Position numbers and translations under genes: made by a program. DNA of 64,000 bases from Ailurus styani (taxonomy: Eukaryota > Chordata > Mammalia > Carnivora > Ailuridae): the NCBI GenBank assembly GCA_002007465.1, contig LNAC01000348.1:921662-985661 (forward strand), in the 5' to 3' direction. Shown piece after piece: positions 44,600 to 55,258 of this stretch. The notes under the pieces are model-generated. The model had not been told where the DNA came from. It saw nothing but the letters and a program-made list of their open reading frames with translations, and made no database searches. Within the stretch, counting starts at the first letter, position 1; each line of letters opens with the position of its first letter.

Positions 44600-45375
44600 T
44601 ATTTCCCGAATTTAAAAAAAATTGGTGGAGAAAGAACCTGTAATCAAAAATGTTCTCCCAACTCCAAAGCAAGGTAGGGACACACAACTCTCTTTCAATG
44701 TCCAGTGTTTCTGCACATCTTACAATAAAAGGCACTTTTATAGGCCCTTTGTCCTAGATATTTATATAGTAAATAGTCTTGGAAGATATAATGTCTTCCT
44801 GGAGAGCAAAAGGCAGGTTTACTGTCCAGTGTAATAAAAGTAATGTCAGCCCTGGGGCAAAGGTCACAAAGGTTTATTGTCCATTATAAAAGATCTGGTC
44901 CCCTAAGCTGGGAGTTCCTTTCCCTAATGCACCAACTCTGTGCAAACATCACTTGGCTCTCTTTTCAGTATCCTATGGAAATTGGAGCCAGTTTTCTTTC
45001 TTTTTTAAGATTTTATTTATTTATTTGACACAGAGAGAGAGAGATCACAAGTAGGCAGAGACGCAGGGAGAGAGAGAGAGAGAGGAAGCAGGCTCCCTGC
45101 TGAGCAGGGAGCGGATACAGGGCTTGATCCCAGGACCCTGAGATCATGACCTGAGCCGAAGGCAGAGGCTTTAACCCACTGAGCCACCCAGGTGCCCTGG
45201 GGCCAGTTTTCTAGCACAAATGCTGACACTGGCTACTACTACTGCCATGAGCAATGACATCCTGCATCTTGTCCAAGAGTCTCATGCCTTTACTAGTATC
45301 TATGAAATTGTGGCAGGCTAACTTCTTAGCTTGCACAAAATGTAAAATCTTAAACTCTTCACAATTTTTGACAGT
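44600..45375 (+). repeat. ERV 5' LTR (approximate)
   Basis: This segment aligns by eye with 52080-52735. Shared blocks include 'gtaataaaagtaatg' (other copy 'ataataaagatga'), 'cattataaaag', and 'atctatgaaattgtggcagg' (other copy 'atctatgaaactacggcagg') followed by 'taact..ttagcttgca'. A CAN-SINE at 44998-45197 interrupts it. Exact ends, TG..CA termini and primer-binding site could not be fixed, and the many differences between the two copies show great age. Confidence 0.65.
44998..45197 (-). mobile_element. CAN-SINE in ERV LTR
   Basis: An antisense copy is bounded by a TSD of type 'ggagccagttttct' (left) and 'ggggccagttttct' (right), one mismatch. It lies inside the 5' LTR. Confidence 0.94.
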
Positions 45376-48340
45376 TTTGGCAATCAAGATGGAAATGGAA
45401 TGAAATGGAATGAAAGACCAGTTAACAGGAATCGACAAAAGTCCATGGGAATCATGAGTGAACATGCTGACGAAATGGGATGGTCAACCAAGCAATGAAC
45501 GGTCCTCTACTTTACTGCCTATTAATAAAGGCTAAATTGAGGATGTAGTTTTAGGTTGAATATCATTTTGTAGGTTCAAAGACAGAAGTCTGAATGATGC
45601 TCCAGCTACTGTCAATTTTCCATCAACCTGCCAGTTGACCTCAGCAGGTCTGCCCTGTGAACAACTGGTACTAAGATTTATCTGGCAAAGGGAGCGGGGA
45701 ACACAAAGGATTGTTCCTCTTTAGATAATGTTACACCCAATGTTACACTGGGTGCCAAAGGAGAAAAAATGCAAGCACTGTGGTCAGAAGCAACTTCAGA
45801 ACTTCAGCTAGTTTGCTAAGGAGATGTAGGGATAGGACACATAATGCTTATTTAAAAAGAGAGCAACAGCTGACTATCTTACTGCTCAGACCCTCCCGCA
45901 GCCTATTTTGTCAACATTCAATCCATTCAAGATGAGTAAAAGAGGGGCACCTGGGTGGCTGTCAGTTGAGTGTCCACTTCTTGATTTCAGCTCAGGTCAT
46001 GATCTCAGGGTTGTGGAATTTAGCCCCACATCAGGCTCTGTGCTCAACAGGATGTCTGCTTGGGATCCTCTCTCTTCCACTCCCTCTGTCCCCTCCCCAT
46101 CGTGTTCTCTCCCTCTCTCTCAAATAAAAAAATAAATCTTTAAGAAAAAATGAGTAAAAGCCCTCAGCATTTTTTGGCAATGGGTCCGGTCTGCTACAAG
46201 AGAGCTTTACCTACTACCCTCTCCACCCCATCGCAGAAATTTCACTAAGAGAAACTACTGCAGGCACTGACTAATCTTCAGGCTCTTACTGTACTGAACT
46301 GGGTTTAAAATAATGATGAAGGCGATTCACTAGAGAATGAGAAACTTGCCCAAAGAAACCTGGATAAATTCTTGCTGTCAGACCTTCTAGCCTTGGAAAA
46401 CTCCTCTAATTCTTATGTTAAATCAAGAAAGAATTTAAGAGATGTTATCTTGACAATGGAGTAACAAATAGACTACATTAGGTAAATTCCTAAAAACAAT
46501 GCTGTCACTGAACAGATCTTAGCCCAAGTCATCCAAAGGGCACAAGCTCATTTCCCTGGTCGGAAAGCAATGTGATGTCAGTATTGATAACCTTGCCACA
46601 GAACGTGGGACTTTAGGTGGATCAAAAATACCACAGGTTTATTCGATTGCTCAGCATGCACCTAAAGCACTCCTCAAAACTGAAAGGAAATGCACCTTGT
46701 TTACAGGTGCAGAGCTGCTCTCTCCCAATCTCCCTATAGTCCAGCCTCCCAAAATCCCCAGGGCCCCACTGGGGGTGGAGATGAGTTTTCCTAGCTCCCA
46801 AGGGGAATTGAAGATCAAACATACCCAGGTATGCTACAACACTAGGAAGAGGAGGGACTCAAAATCTTATGGTTCTGTTGGATATGAGAGCCCACATCAC
46901 CTTCATACCCATCGTGTGGAGGGAGAGGGTACACGCTTTCAGCTACCAAAGTTTGGGTAGGATTCACAGTGGGGAAAGAGTAACTACCACTGAATATATA
47001 ATTTACTGATATTTTACGTGCCTATACTGTGAATGCCCCTACATGCTAGAGGAGATTATGCCAACTGGGAAGAGCCCATGTAGAAAGCACTGATAGCTTT
47101 AGCACCCCAAAATCCTTATAACCCCTTTGTGTACAAGTCTCTATGCACAGATGATTTTACTGACTGGAACCTCTGGCAAGAGGAGCAGCCTCCACCAAAG
47201 TGTCCCTCGGTTTTTGGATTCAATGCCTCCCTGACACAGTCACCAGGTACACTCCTTTTAAAGTTTCCCATCTGAAGATGGATCAACTCAAACTCAATGA
47301 CTAATAAGGTGGTAACAGTCTAACAAGCTTCTCTTATCACATTAAAGTGGTACACTCAAGAATGCAGCCAGCCTGGCCCCTAAGGTATTTCAACTTTAAA
47401 TGAAAAAGTGGCGGTTATCCCTTTGGGGAAATTTTACCCACCATTCCACTTAAACCAAAGTTGCTGGCTCACTGAGGCCCCTGATTCACAGAGGATACCA
47501 TAAATGCCTGGACATGGTTCACTAATGAGTGATTCAATTACACTGTGTTCAGTGGCCTGCTATTGCTGTTCAATTTCAAGAGCAGCTACACAGAGCTGAA
47601 AATGGATGTGGCTGCTTTGCTCTGTGGGCAGAACTCAAAGATGTTCTCATAGATGTTACCAATATTCCTCTACATAAACCTTGTTATATTTTTACTGACT
47701 CTGGGTCTGTTACCAATGACCTAGCTGTTTGGTCTACCACTTGGAAAACTACAGACTGACATTAAAAATTGGCCATAAACTGTGGGGACATACTGCAGTT
47801 GCTGATCAGATCATCTAGGTCACAAATACAGATGCCCATGGTAAAAGACCACTGTCTGATGAGATCAAATGGAATGAAGCTACCGATCAGGACTGTACTG
47901 CCCGGACTGCCATTACTGCTGCAGGATCTATCAACACATGTACCATCACAGAACAAAGATATTCCTGATGCAGAGGCGAACACTGCATACCACACCTGTA
48001 ATTCCCAGAAGATCCATTTATCTCATATGACAAAGGCCACATCTCTTGCTACTGACAGACAGGTTACATCAGATCTCTGACCCCCCTCTTCAGGCTATTA
48101 GTGGTGCCTTTCTCAGATATGATATTGCTACTCCAGTCCAATCAGCTGACTCCAGCCATACCAGTGTTATCCTTGACATTAATCTGTGCCATGTTCTTCA
48201 CTTTCTAAACCATCTGCAGTCTGATAATGATATGTTTTTATTCTAGAAGTCACTAACAATGGGGTATTAGTCAAGGTATTTGATGGCCTTTCACACTCCC
48301 TGCCAACCACAGGCATCTTGTATTGCTGAGGGCTGTAACG
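45376..48340 (+). pseudogene. Decayed ERV internal region (gag-pro-pol remnant)
   Basis: The + strand, antisense to ABI1, carries retroviral remnants. At about 46860-46930 a protease-like stretch has an L-L-D core in which the T/S and G normally following the catalytic Asp are replaced. At about 47520-47760 there is an RNase H-like stretch including F-T-D-S, ended by a stop after TTD. At about 47770-48340 lie integrase-like fragments in changing frames. Most of the reverse transcriptase is missing and stops or frameshifts are frequent, so nothing is functional. The arrangement fits a class I (gammaretrovirus-like) provirus. A CAN-SINE is inserted at 45943. Confidence 0.7.
45943..46149 (+). 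mobile_element. CAN-SINE with TSD
   Basis: An older + strand copy with an 11-bp TSD 'atgagtaaaag' at 45932-45942 and 46150-46160, within the ERV internal region. Confidence 0.93.
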
Positions 48341-48515
48341 ACCTCCTCAAAAATCAACTCAAAAATTCAAAAACAAGAAATAACTGGATTCAAAAAGGCA
48401 CAAAGGATTTGGACAGACATGTCTCCAAAGATAGACAAAAGGCCAATAAGTACATGAAAAGATGCTCAACATCACTAAATCATCAGGGAAATGCAAATCA
48501 AAACCACAAGGAGAT

Positions 48516-48701
48516 GGGGTGCCTGGGTGGCTTGGTCAGGTAAGCCTCTGACTCTTTATTTTGGCTCAGGTCACGATCTCAGAGTTGTGAGATTGAGCCC
48601 CACATCAAGCTCAATGCTGGGTCTAGAACCTGTCCTCCCTCAGCCTCTCCCCCAGCCTTTCTCTCTTTAGCCCCCCAACTCTCTTAAAAAAAAAAAAAAG
48701 A
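48516..48701 (+). mobile_element. CAN-SINE in L1
   Basis: A diverged copy. The L1 sequence 'accacaaggagat' before it recurs as 'cccacaacgagat' after the following SINE, so the TSD encloses both SINEs. Confidence 0.9.
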
Positions 48702-48903
48702 GGGCGCCTGGGTGGCTCAGTGGGTTAAAGTCTCTGCCTTCGGCTCAGGTCATGATCTCAGGGTCCTGGGATCGAGGCCCGCATAGGGCTCTCTGCTCGG
48801 CAGGGAGCCTGCTTCCTCCTCTCTCTCTGCCTGTTTCTCTGCCTACTTGTGATCTCTCTCTGTGTGTCAAATAAATAAATAAAATCTTAAAAAAAAAAAA
48901 AAA
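48702..48903 (+). mobile_element. CAN-SINE in tail of previous SINE
   Basis: A near-consensus copy is inserted head-to-tail in the A-tail of 48516-48701. A-tail of about 16 bases. Confidence 0.93.
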
Positions 48904-49603
48904 AAGAACGCCCACAACGAGATATCATACCCATCAGGATGGCTACTGTTTGCAAAGAACAAAGAGAAAATAACAAGTGTTGACAAGGATATGGAAAAAC
49001 TGGAACACTTGCACATTACTGGTGGGAATGTAAAATAGTACAGCTTCTATGGAAAATGGCATAGTGGTTCCTCAAAAAAATCAAAATAAAATGATATGAT
49101 GCAGCAATTCCACTGCTGGGTATATACCCAAAGAATTGAAAACAGGGTCTCCAAGAGATATTTGCATGCTTGTGTCCATAGTGGCATTATTCACAAGTAG
49201 CAAAAGGCAGAAGTAACCCAAGTGCCTCTAATGAAAGGATGAATAAAAAAGTGTGGTATATACATACTATGGAGTATTATTTGGCCTTGAAAAGTTAAGA
49301 AATTCTGACACATGCTACAATATGAATGAACCTTGAGGACATTATGCCAAGTGAAATAAGCCAGTCACAAAAGGACAAAAATTACATGATTACATGTATA
49401 TGAGATACCTAGTGTGGTCAAATTCATAGAGACAAAGTAGGATATGGTTGCTAGAGTCTGGAGGGAGAGGGCAATGGGAGGTACTGTTTAATGGATATAG
49501 ACTTTCAATTTGCAAGATGAAAAGAATTCTGAAAATTGGTTGTACAAACTTTGAATGTACTTAAAACTACAGAGCCTAACACTTAAAAATGGTTAAGATG
49601 GGG

Positions 49604-49729
49604 GGGAGGGGGCACGCGCACCTGGCTGGCTCAGTTGGTAGAGGATGTGACTCTTGATCTTAAGGTTATGAGTTTCAAGTCCCACGTTGTGTGTCGAGAT
49701 TACTTAAAAAATAAAATCTTAAAAAAAAT
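49604..49729 (+). mobile_element. tRNA-Lys-like CAN-SINE, short form
   Basis: A short element (126 bp) has a head reading 'ctggctggctcagttggtag', an anticodon-loop region 'actcttgatct' and a B-box-like 'gagtttcaagtccc', then 'aaaataaaatctt'. It lacks the long CT-rich part. TSD: 'tggttaagatggg' at 49590 and 49730. Confidence 0.9.
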
Positions 49730-49810
49730 TGGTTAAGATGGGAAATTTTATGTCATATGTATTTTACCTATGTATTTTATGTCATATGTATTTTACAACT
49801 TAAAAAAAAA

Positions 49811-51058
49811 TTTATTAACTCAGAAAGATTTCTGACTATACTTCCTTAATTCTTCCTGGTTCACACAGATCAGCACAGCAGTTTGGTCCCTGAACATAGA
49901 TGTTCCCAGAAAGAGACCATCTCCTCTTCGCCACTTGGGATTTGTCCTGACTGTTACCAAGCATGACGCTTTTTTCTTTCCCCTAATGCAAACCCCAAGC
50001 CGGTCTGATTGGTACATCCTCTGGATGGCAGTATAGATTAAAGAAGGTCTTGGGAATTCTGACTTAATTCTAACTCATCCACCTGAATTTTCTTGTGAAT
50101 TTCTGTGGTCTTAGATAATAAAGATAATCACCATTAGGTTAGGAAAATATACTGCTCACCAAGTCCCCTTCTAATGAATCATGTGGCCCAAAGCAAGAGA
50201 CATAATAGGGTCTCTGTAAGTTTAATAAAAATGCCCTTGTCCCTCTTCCATTGCAGATAAAAGGTTTGGGTAAGAGTCAGGGATGACTGGGGGAAAAGGG
50301 AGAAGTTAGTCACTGGTATGGGACACTCATTTTGTGAAGTGGAAGGAAAACAACTCTGGCACTGGTGGATTAAACACTTTAGACCTCAGGAAGAAAGAGG
50401 GACATTAGTGATCTCTGTCTTTGAAAATCACCCCTGGAGCTTTTCTCACAAGGGAAAATTCCCTGGTGCAGCTCTCTTACACAGTGCAAGTGCCTTAAAT
50501 TGAACTGACCGCTGAGTCTGCCATACCCTGCTGTGCAGCTCTGATCACAACAAGATCATCATTCCCTTTAACCTCAAGGAAAGTCTTTAGGAAGTAGTAG
50601 AGGTTGATTCTAGCTCCTGCAGTTCCCACACAAAACACCTGCCAATACCTCCAAGGCATCTTTCCTACTCCCCACCCCCCAACCCTTTCCTACAACTATC
50701 ATTCAGTCATTCCAAAGGGCAGATAAATGCTACCTGGTTGATGGCATAGATAAATAGGAACTGGACTGATTGCCTTCAGGAAATCCCTCCAAAAACAATC
50801 ATTAGACTCAATTATTTGTACTGAACTGTGACCCGTAAGGACTACCAGCTCTTAAGGAGGCAACAATGGATAAACTGTCAGCCTGTACTCCCTCACTTCC
50901 GACTTATCTGAGGGAAGGGGAACAACGACTGTACACACCACATTCTGCACCTTAGGGGTGGTCATAAGAGACCTTCAAGTGTTTAAGGACCACAAGGAGA
51001 TCACGTAGTCTGCAGACAACTGCTCTTTCCAGAGTAAGACTATTCTGCTTTTTCCATG
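49811..51058 (+). pseudogene. ERV segment, presumed env surface region
   Basis: It lies between the L1 insertion and the recognisable transmembrane env part. By position it should be the env surface region, but I could not identify any conserved motif in it and the frames are short. This is inference from context only. Confidence 0.35.
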
Positions 51059-51445
51059 CCGACAGGGCTCTCACAAACATGGCAAATATTCCTAAAACCT
51101 GCTGGACTTTCTCCAAGAAGTGCGGCAAGCACCAACCCTACAAAGTGACACAATACAAGGAAAGAAAAGCACAGATTCTCTTTATGCCCAGGGAAAGCAA
51201 CATTACGACAGGAAGCAGCATGTCTGTGGTGGGCATACTAAGCCGATTTTCTGGAAAAAGGCTAAAAACTACAAAGAAGATTGTGCTGAGGCTTGAATGC
51301 GTGTTGGGCCTAACTGCAGATCCAAGAGAATGCTGGCTATTAAGAGATGCAAGCATTTTGAACTGAGAGAAGATAAGAAGAGAAAGGGCCAAGCGATCTA
51401 GTTTTAAGCTTCGTATTTGTCATATATGAAGACAAAAAAATCTTG
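51059..51445 (+). pseudogene. RPL36A: RPL36A/RPL36AL processed pseudogene
   Basis: Intronless similarity to ribosomal protein eL42 (L36a) starts at the ATG at 51079 ([23 protein letters not shown]) and ends at TAG 51399-51401 after a 'gataagaagagaaagggcca' stretch. The family protein has 106 residues. Here the frame is disrupted after about residue 30 and restored at [12 protein letters not shown], then lost again. Several cysteines and basic residues are changed. A 3' UTR-like tail with an A-run follows. Lack of introns and broken frame indicate an L1-mediated retrocopy, inserted in the ERV. RPL36A and its retrogene RPL36AL cannot be told apart here. Confidence 0.9.
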
Positions 51446-51599
51446 AGGTTATGTTCAAGAAACAAAGTAAGCCTATTCTTAATTATTGAGGGTGGGGGTG
51501 CACAGTGGACCTCTCAGAAGGATAACTGACTTCTTAATTATGTGCAGTCTGGGGCAGTTATCCCTAAAATGGGAATCATCGAATTAGAGAAGGCAGTTT

Positions 51600-51830
51600 A
51601 AAATTTGTCTCTGACCTCAGCTGAGGAGATCAGTGACACCACCTCAGCCCTGGGGCCATTCAGGTCAGTCTCAACTCACTAATCAATATTATTATGGATG
51701 ACAGAATTGCCCTAGACTTCCACTTTGCAGGCAAAGGTCAAATCTGTGCACTCCTTAATATATCCTGCAGTTTTTGTTTTTTTTTTAATGCCCCGCAGTT
51801 CTTAGATTAATGCTTCGGGTCAAGCAAAAA
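51600..51830 (+). pseudogene. ERV env transmembrane remnant
   Basis: Around 51680-51790 the + strand keeps, in one frame, a stretch with the pattern found in retroviral TM subunits: a D-R-I-A-L-D core followed by a cysteine-containing C-A-L-L-N-I-S-C loop. It is followed by a T-run and is not part of a long open frame. It lies between the RPL36A retrocopy and the 3' LTR, as expected for env. Confidence 0.6.
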
Positions 51831-52079
51831 CTCAGTGAAGAAACAAAGAAAAAGCCACTTGGCTCTCTAAGGCAGACCCTGAAAGTTAATGGCACTTGTT
51901 CAGCTGCTTGGATCTAAGACCCTACTACAGAGCACAGCTGAGATCAATGTTGTAGTTTGGCCTCATCCTGCTACCCCGTTGACAGTATGTAACCTTAATT
52001 AAATGTCTTATGAAATAAACTGAATGGCTCTATTCCCAGCCTTTGTCAGACAAATTAATCAAAGGGATCAACGAAGAGC

Positions 52080-52735
52080 ACCATCATAGGAAATTTTACC
52101 AGAAGCCAAGCAATGTATAGAAATTTGGGACAAAAATTATTGAAGGCAGGGCGCCTGGGTGGCTCAGTGGGTTAAAGCCTCTGCTTTCGGCTCAGGTCAT
52201 GATCTCAGGGTCCTGNGCAAAAATTATTGAAGGCAAATTATTCATGTTCTATAATATTTATATATATCTTGTAAGTGGACTCATTGCCTCTCTTTGTTCC
52301 ATAATATATTGCTAAGTATGTACAGCAAACAGCCATGAAGGATAAAAATGTCTCCCTCTGGAGCAACGGGCAGGTTCATTAACTATCTAGTATAATAAAG
52401 ATGACACCCAGGATTAACATCAGGCAGGCTACTTCCCATTATAAAAGTTTGGGTTCCCTAACCTAGAGGATCCTCTCCTATAACAGACAATACTGCAATA
52501 CAGGATAGGCATCGCCACAGGCATCACTCAGCCCTCTTCACATTTCTCTACAGAGCTTGGGCTTGGAAAACTGACACAAATACCAATAATAAATACTTTC
52601 ATTTATTGAAAAATAAAGTCCTATGTCTATGACCCAGAAGTCTTGTATTTTCTACTAACATCTATGAAACTACGGCAGGTTAACTTGCTAGCTTGCATAG
52701 ATAGCAAATTCTCAGACCCTTCACAGTTCTTAAAA
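52080..52735 (+). repeat. ERV 3' LTR (approximate)
   Basis: It is the partner of 44600-45375 in the same orientation. It is interrupted by a truncated CAN-SINE at 52149-52215. Ends are approximate and the sequence is strongly diverged from the 5' copy. Confidence 0.65.
52149..52216 (+). mobile_element. CAN-SINE truncated at an N
   Basis: The first 67 bp of a near-consensus SINE stop at N 52216. Perfect 18-bp TSDs 'caaaaattattgaaggca' lie at 52131-52148 and 52218-52235. The missing 3' half and tail (expected over 100 bp) are therefore most likely lost from the assembly rather than from the genome. Confidence 0.93.
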
Positions 52736-52904
52736 AAAAGCAAACCCATTTTTATAATGAAACAATTCATACTCAAGCCAGTCCCCTCCCCCTCAGTAAT
52801 TCTGACGATTATGTAGTATAGTCATTCATGTTACAAATTATAGTTTAAAAGCTACATTTTTTTTTTTTTATCCCTCCACTTATCTTTTAAATTCTTTCCT
52901 TTTC

Positions 52905-53108
52905 TGGGGTTTGGTGGCTCAGTCGGTTAAACCTCAGACTCTTGGTTGCAGCTCAGGCCATGACCTCGTGGGTGGTGAGATCAAGCCCCACACTGGGCTT
53001 AACACTCAGCAGGGAGTCTGCGTGACTGAGATCCTTTCCCTCTGCTGCTCCCCCCACTCACACACACACATGCTCTCTTTCTCTCCCCCTAAAATAAATA
53101 ATGTTTTT
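52905..53108 (+). mobile_element. CAN-SINE, older copy
   Basis: A + strand copy with a diverged head ('ggtttggtggctcagtcggt'), CT-rich middle and (CA)n stretch. Confidence 0.88.
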
Positions 53109-53493
53109 TAAAACAAATAAACTGTTTCTTTTTCTAACAGCAGAAGCTTAATTAGTATAAATTTTAGCTAAACTCTGACTGACATGGAATTAAGCCTAGG
53201 GATTCATAATTCCACAGAAAACAAAATACTGAGATTTCATGGGAGGGTAAAAAACATGGACCAACACTCACCTTGGTTTGCTCTTAACTCCCTGAACACT
53301 CATTTCTGTGTCCTTTGCAAGGTCACCTTACAGATGCAATGCTTCTGCACTGTGTCCTAGGTTTTCTCCACTTTATAACCTCTCCTTGGCAAACTCTTTT
53401 CCACCTTCAAGTTTAAATTGTCATTTATATACACATAAACTTTATCCTAGACCTCTCCTCTGAGCTGCAGAATTGTACAAAAAGAGTGTAACA

Positions 53494-53673
53494 GGGCACC
53501 TGGTGGCTCAGCTGGTTGAGCGTCCAACTCTTGGTTTTAGCTCAGGGTCGTGAGTTCAAGCCTCACATCAGGCTTCATGCTCAGCACAGAATCTGTTTAA
53601 GATTCTCTTCCTCTGCCCCTTTCTCTACTCCCATGTTCTCTCTCTCAAATAAATAAATAAGACTTAAAAAAAA
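53494..53673 (+). mobile_element. CAN-SINE at start of tandem repeat
   Basis: A short-type + strand copy with a 9-bp TSD 'agtgtaaca' at 53485-53493 and 53674-53682. Its 3' 130 bp forms part of the 307-bp repeat unit. Confidence 0.92.
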
Positions 53674-54459
53674 AGTGTAACATTCCCATCAGATATGTCA
53701 ATGGTACCTCAAATCAAAGTGCCCCAAATCAAACACGCAGTCTACCCAACTCTATTTCAATGTTCCTACAACGGTTCTCTATCAAGTTATTTAAGTCAGA
53801 CATCTAGCACTTACTTCATATCCAGTATCACTAAATCTGGTCACAATATCAGGGTCGTGAGTTCAAGCCTCACATCAGGCTTCATGCTCAGCACAGAATC
53901 TGTTTAAGATTCTCTTCCTCTGCCCCTTTCTCTACTCCCATGTTCTCTCTCTCAAATAAATAAATAAGACTTAAAAAAAAAGTGTAACATTCCCATCAGA
54001 TATGTCAATGGTACCTCAAATCAAAGTGCCCCAAATCAAACACGCAGTCTACCCAACTCTATTTCAATGTTCCTACAACGGTTCTCTATCAAGTTATTTA
54101 AGTCAGACATCTAGCACTTACTTCATATCCAGTATCACTAAATCTGGTCACAATATCAGGGTCGTGAGTTCAAGCCTCACATCAGGCTTCATGCTCAGCA
54201 CAGAATCTGTTTAAGATTCTCTTCCTCTGCCCCTTTCTCTACTCCCATGTTCTCTCTCTCAAATAAATAAATAAGACTTAAAAAAAAAGTGTAACATTCC
54301 CATCAGATATGTCAATGGTACCTCAAATCAAAGTGCCCCAAATCAAACACGCAGTCTACCCAACTCTATTTCAATGTTCCTACAACGGTTCTCTATCAAG
54401 TTATTTAAGTCAGACATCTAGCACTTACTTCATATCCAGTATCACTAAATCTGGTCACA
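53544..54459 (+). repeat. 307-bp tandem triplication
   Basis: Three consecutive units start at 53544, 53851 and 54158. The third ends seven bases short. Each unit contains the 3' part of a CAN-SINE plus about 170 bp of adjacent unique sequence. By eye the copies are identical, including a nine-base A-run. The junction reads 'ggtcacaatatcagggtcg'. It carries a repeated open frame of 70 codons that has no recognisable protein similarity and is not called as a gene. Confidence 0.97.
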
Positions 54460-54465
54460 TTTACC

Positions 54466-55258
54466 TTTAAGAAGTGCTGGTGAGGATGTGGAGAAAGGGG
54501 AACCACTGTGCACTGTTAGTGGCAGCCACTATGTAAAACAGTATGGGGGTTCCTCAAAATATTAAAAATAGAACTACCATATGACCCAGTAATTCCACCT
54601 GAGTATTTATCTGAAGAAAATAAAAACACTAATTCAAAAATATATACGCACTCCCATGTTCACTGCAGCACTGTTTATAATATCCAAGATATGGAGGGAA
54701 AAATCTAAGTGTCCATCAATGAATGAATACATACCACCACAATGGTATACTATACAAAGGAGTACTTTTCAGCCATAAAAAAAGTATGAAGTATTATTAT
54801 TTGCAACAACATGAATGGACCTTGAGGGTATTATGCTAAGTGAAATAAGAGAAAGACAAATACCATATGATCTCACTTATACGTGGAATCTAAAAAACAA
54901 ACAAAAAACAAACCCATAGGTACAGAGAACAGATTAGTAGTTCCCAGAGGCAGGGGCTACGCAAAATGGGTTAAGGGAGTCAAAAAGTACAACTGACAAT
55001 TATAAAATAAGTAAGTCATGGAGATGCAACGTGCAGCATGGTGACTATTGTTAATAATACTTTATTTATATTTGAAAGTTGTTAAGAATAAATCTTAAAC
55101 ATCTTTAGCACAAGAAAATAATTTTTGTTAACTATGTTTGAGGACAGATGTTAATTAGACTTATTGTGATCACTTTGCAATATATACAAATATTGAATCA
55201 TTATGTTGTACAGCTGAAATTAATATGTCAATTTTACCTCAACTTAAAAACATACATA
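54466..55258 (+). mobile_element. Old L1 3' part
   Basis: The segment from 'aagtgctggtgaggatgtgg' through 'accatatgacccagtaattc', 'aagtgtccatcaatgaatg' and 'atcattatgttgtacagc' is the typical L1M ORF2 end and 3' UTR, antisense to ABI1. Confidence 0.85.

Larger units (their letters stand above)
48341..49810 (+). mobile_element. Old L1 3' part inserted in ERV
   Basis: The region from 'gatagacaaaaggccaataa' through 'gggaatgtaaaatagtac', 'gggtatatacccaaag' and 'cagtcacaaaaggac' is the end of ORF2 and 3' UTR of an old L1, ending in an A-run at about 49802. It separates the ERV pol remnant from the env remnant and carries three SINE insertions of its own. Confidence 0.85.

Noticed and set aside
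46697..46960. 87-codon open frame as a gene
   Set aside because: The retroviral protease-like reading is in another frame of the same segment. The open frame itself has no similarity and sits in decayed ERV sequence.
49609..49690. Possible tRNA-Lys gene
   Set aside because: The cloverleaf has several mismatches, and the segment is followed by a SINE A/T tail and flanked by a 13-bp target-site duplication, so it is a SINE.
53695..54214. Two identical 70-codon open frames (53695-53907 and 54002-54214)
   Set aside because: They exist only because the 307-bp unit is duplicated. The frame reads through SINE-derived sequence and has no recognisable protein similarity.
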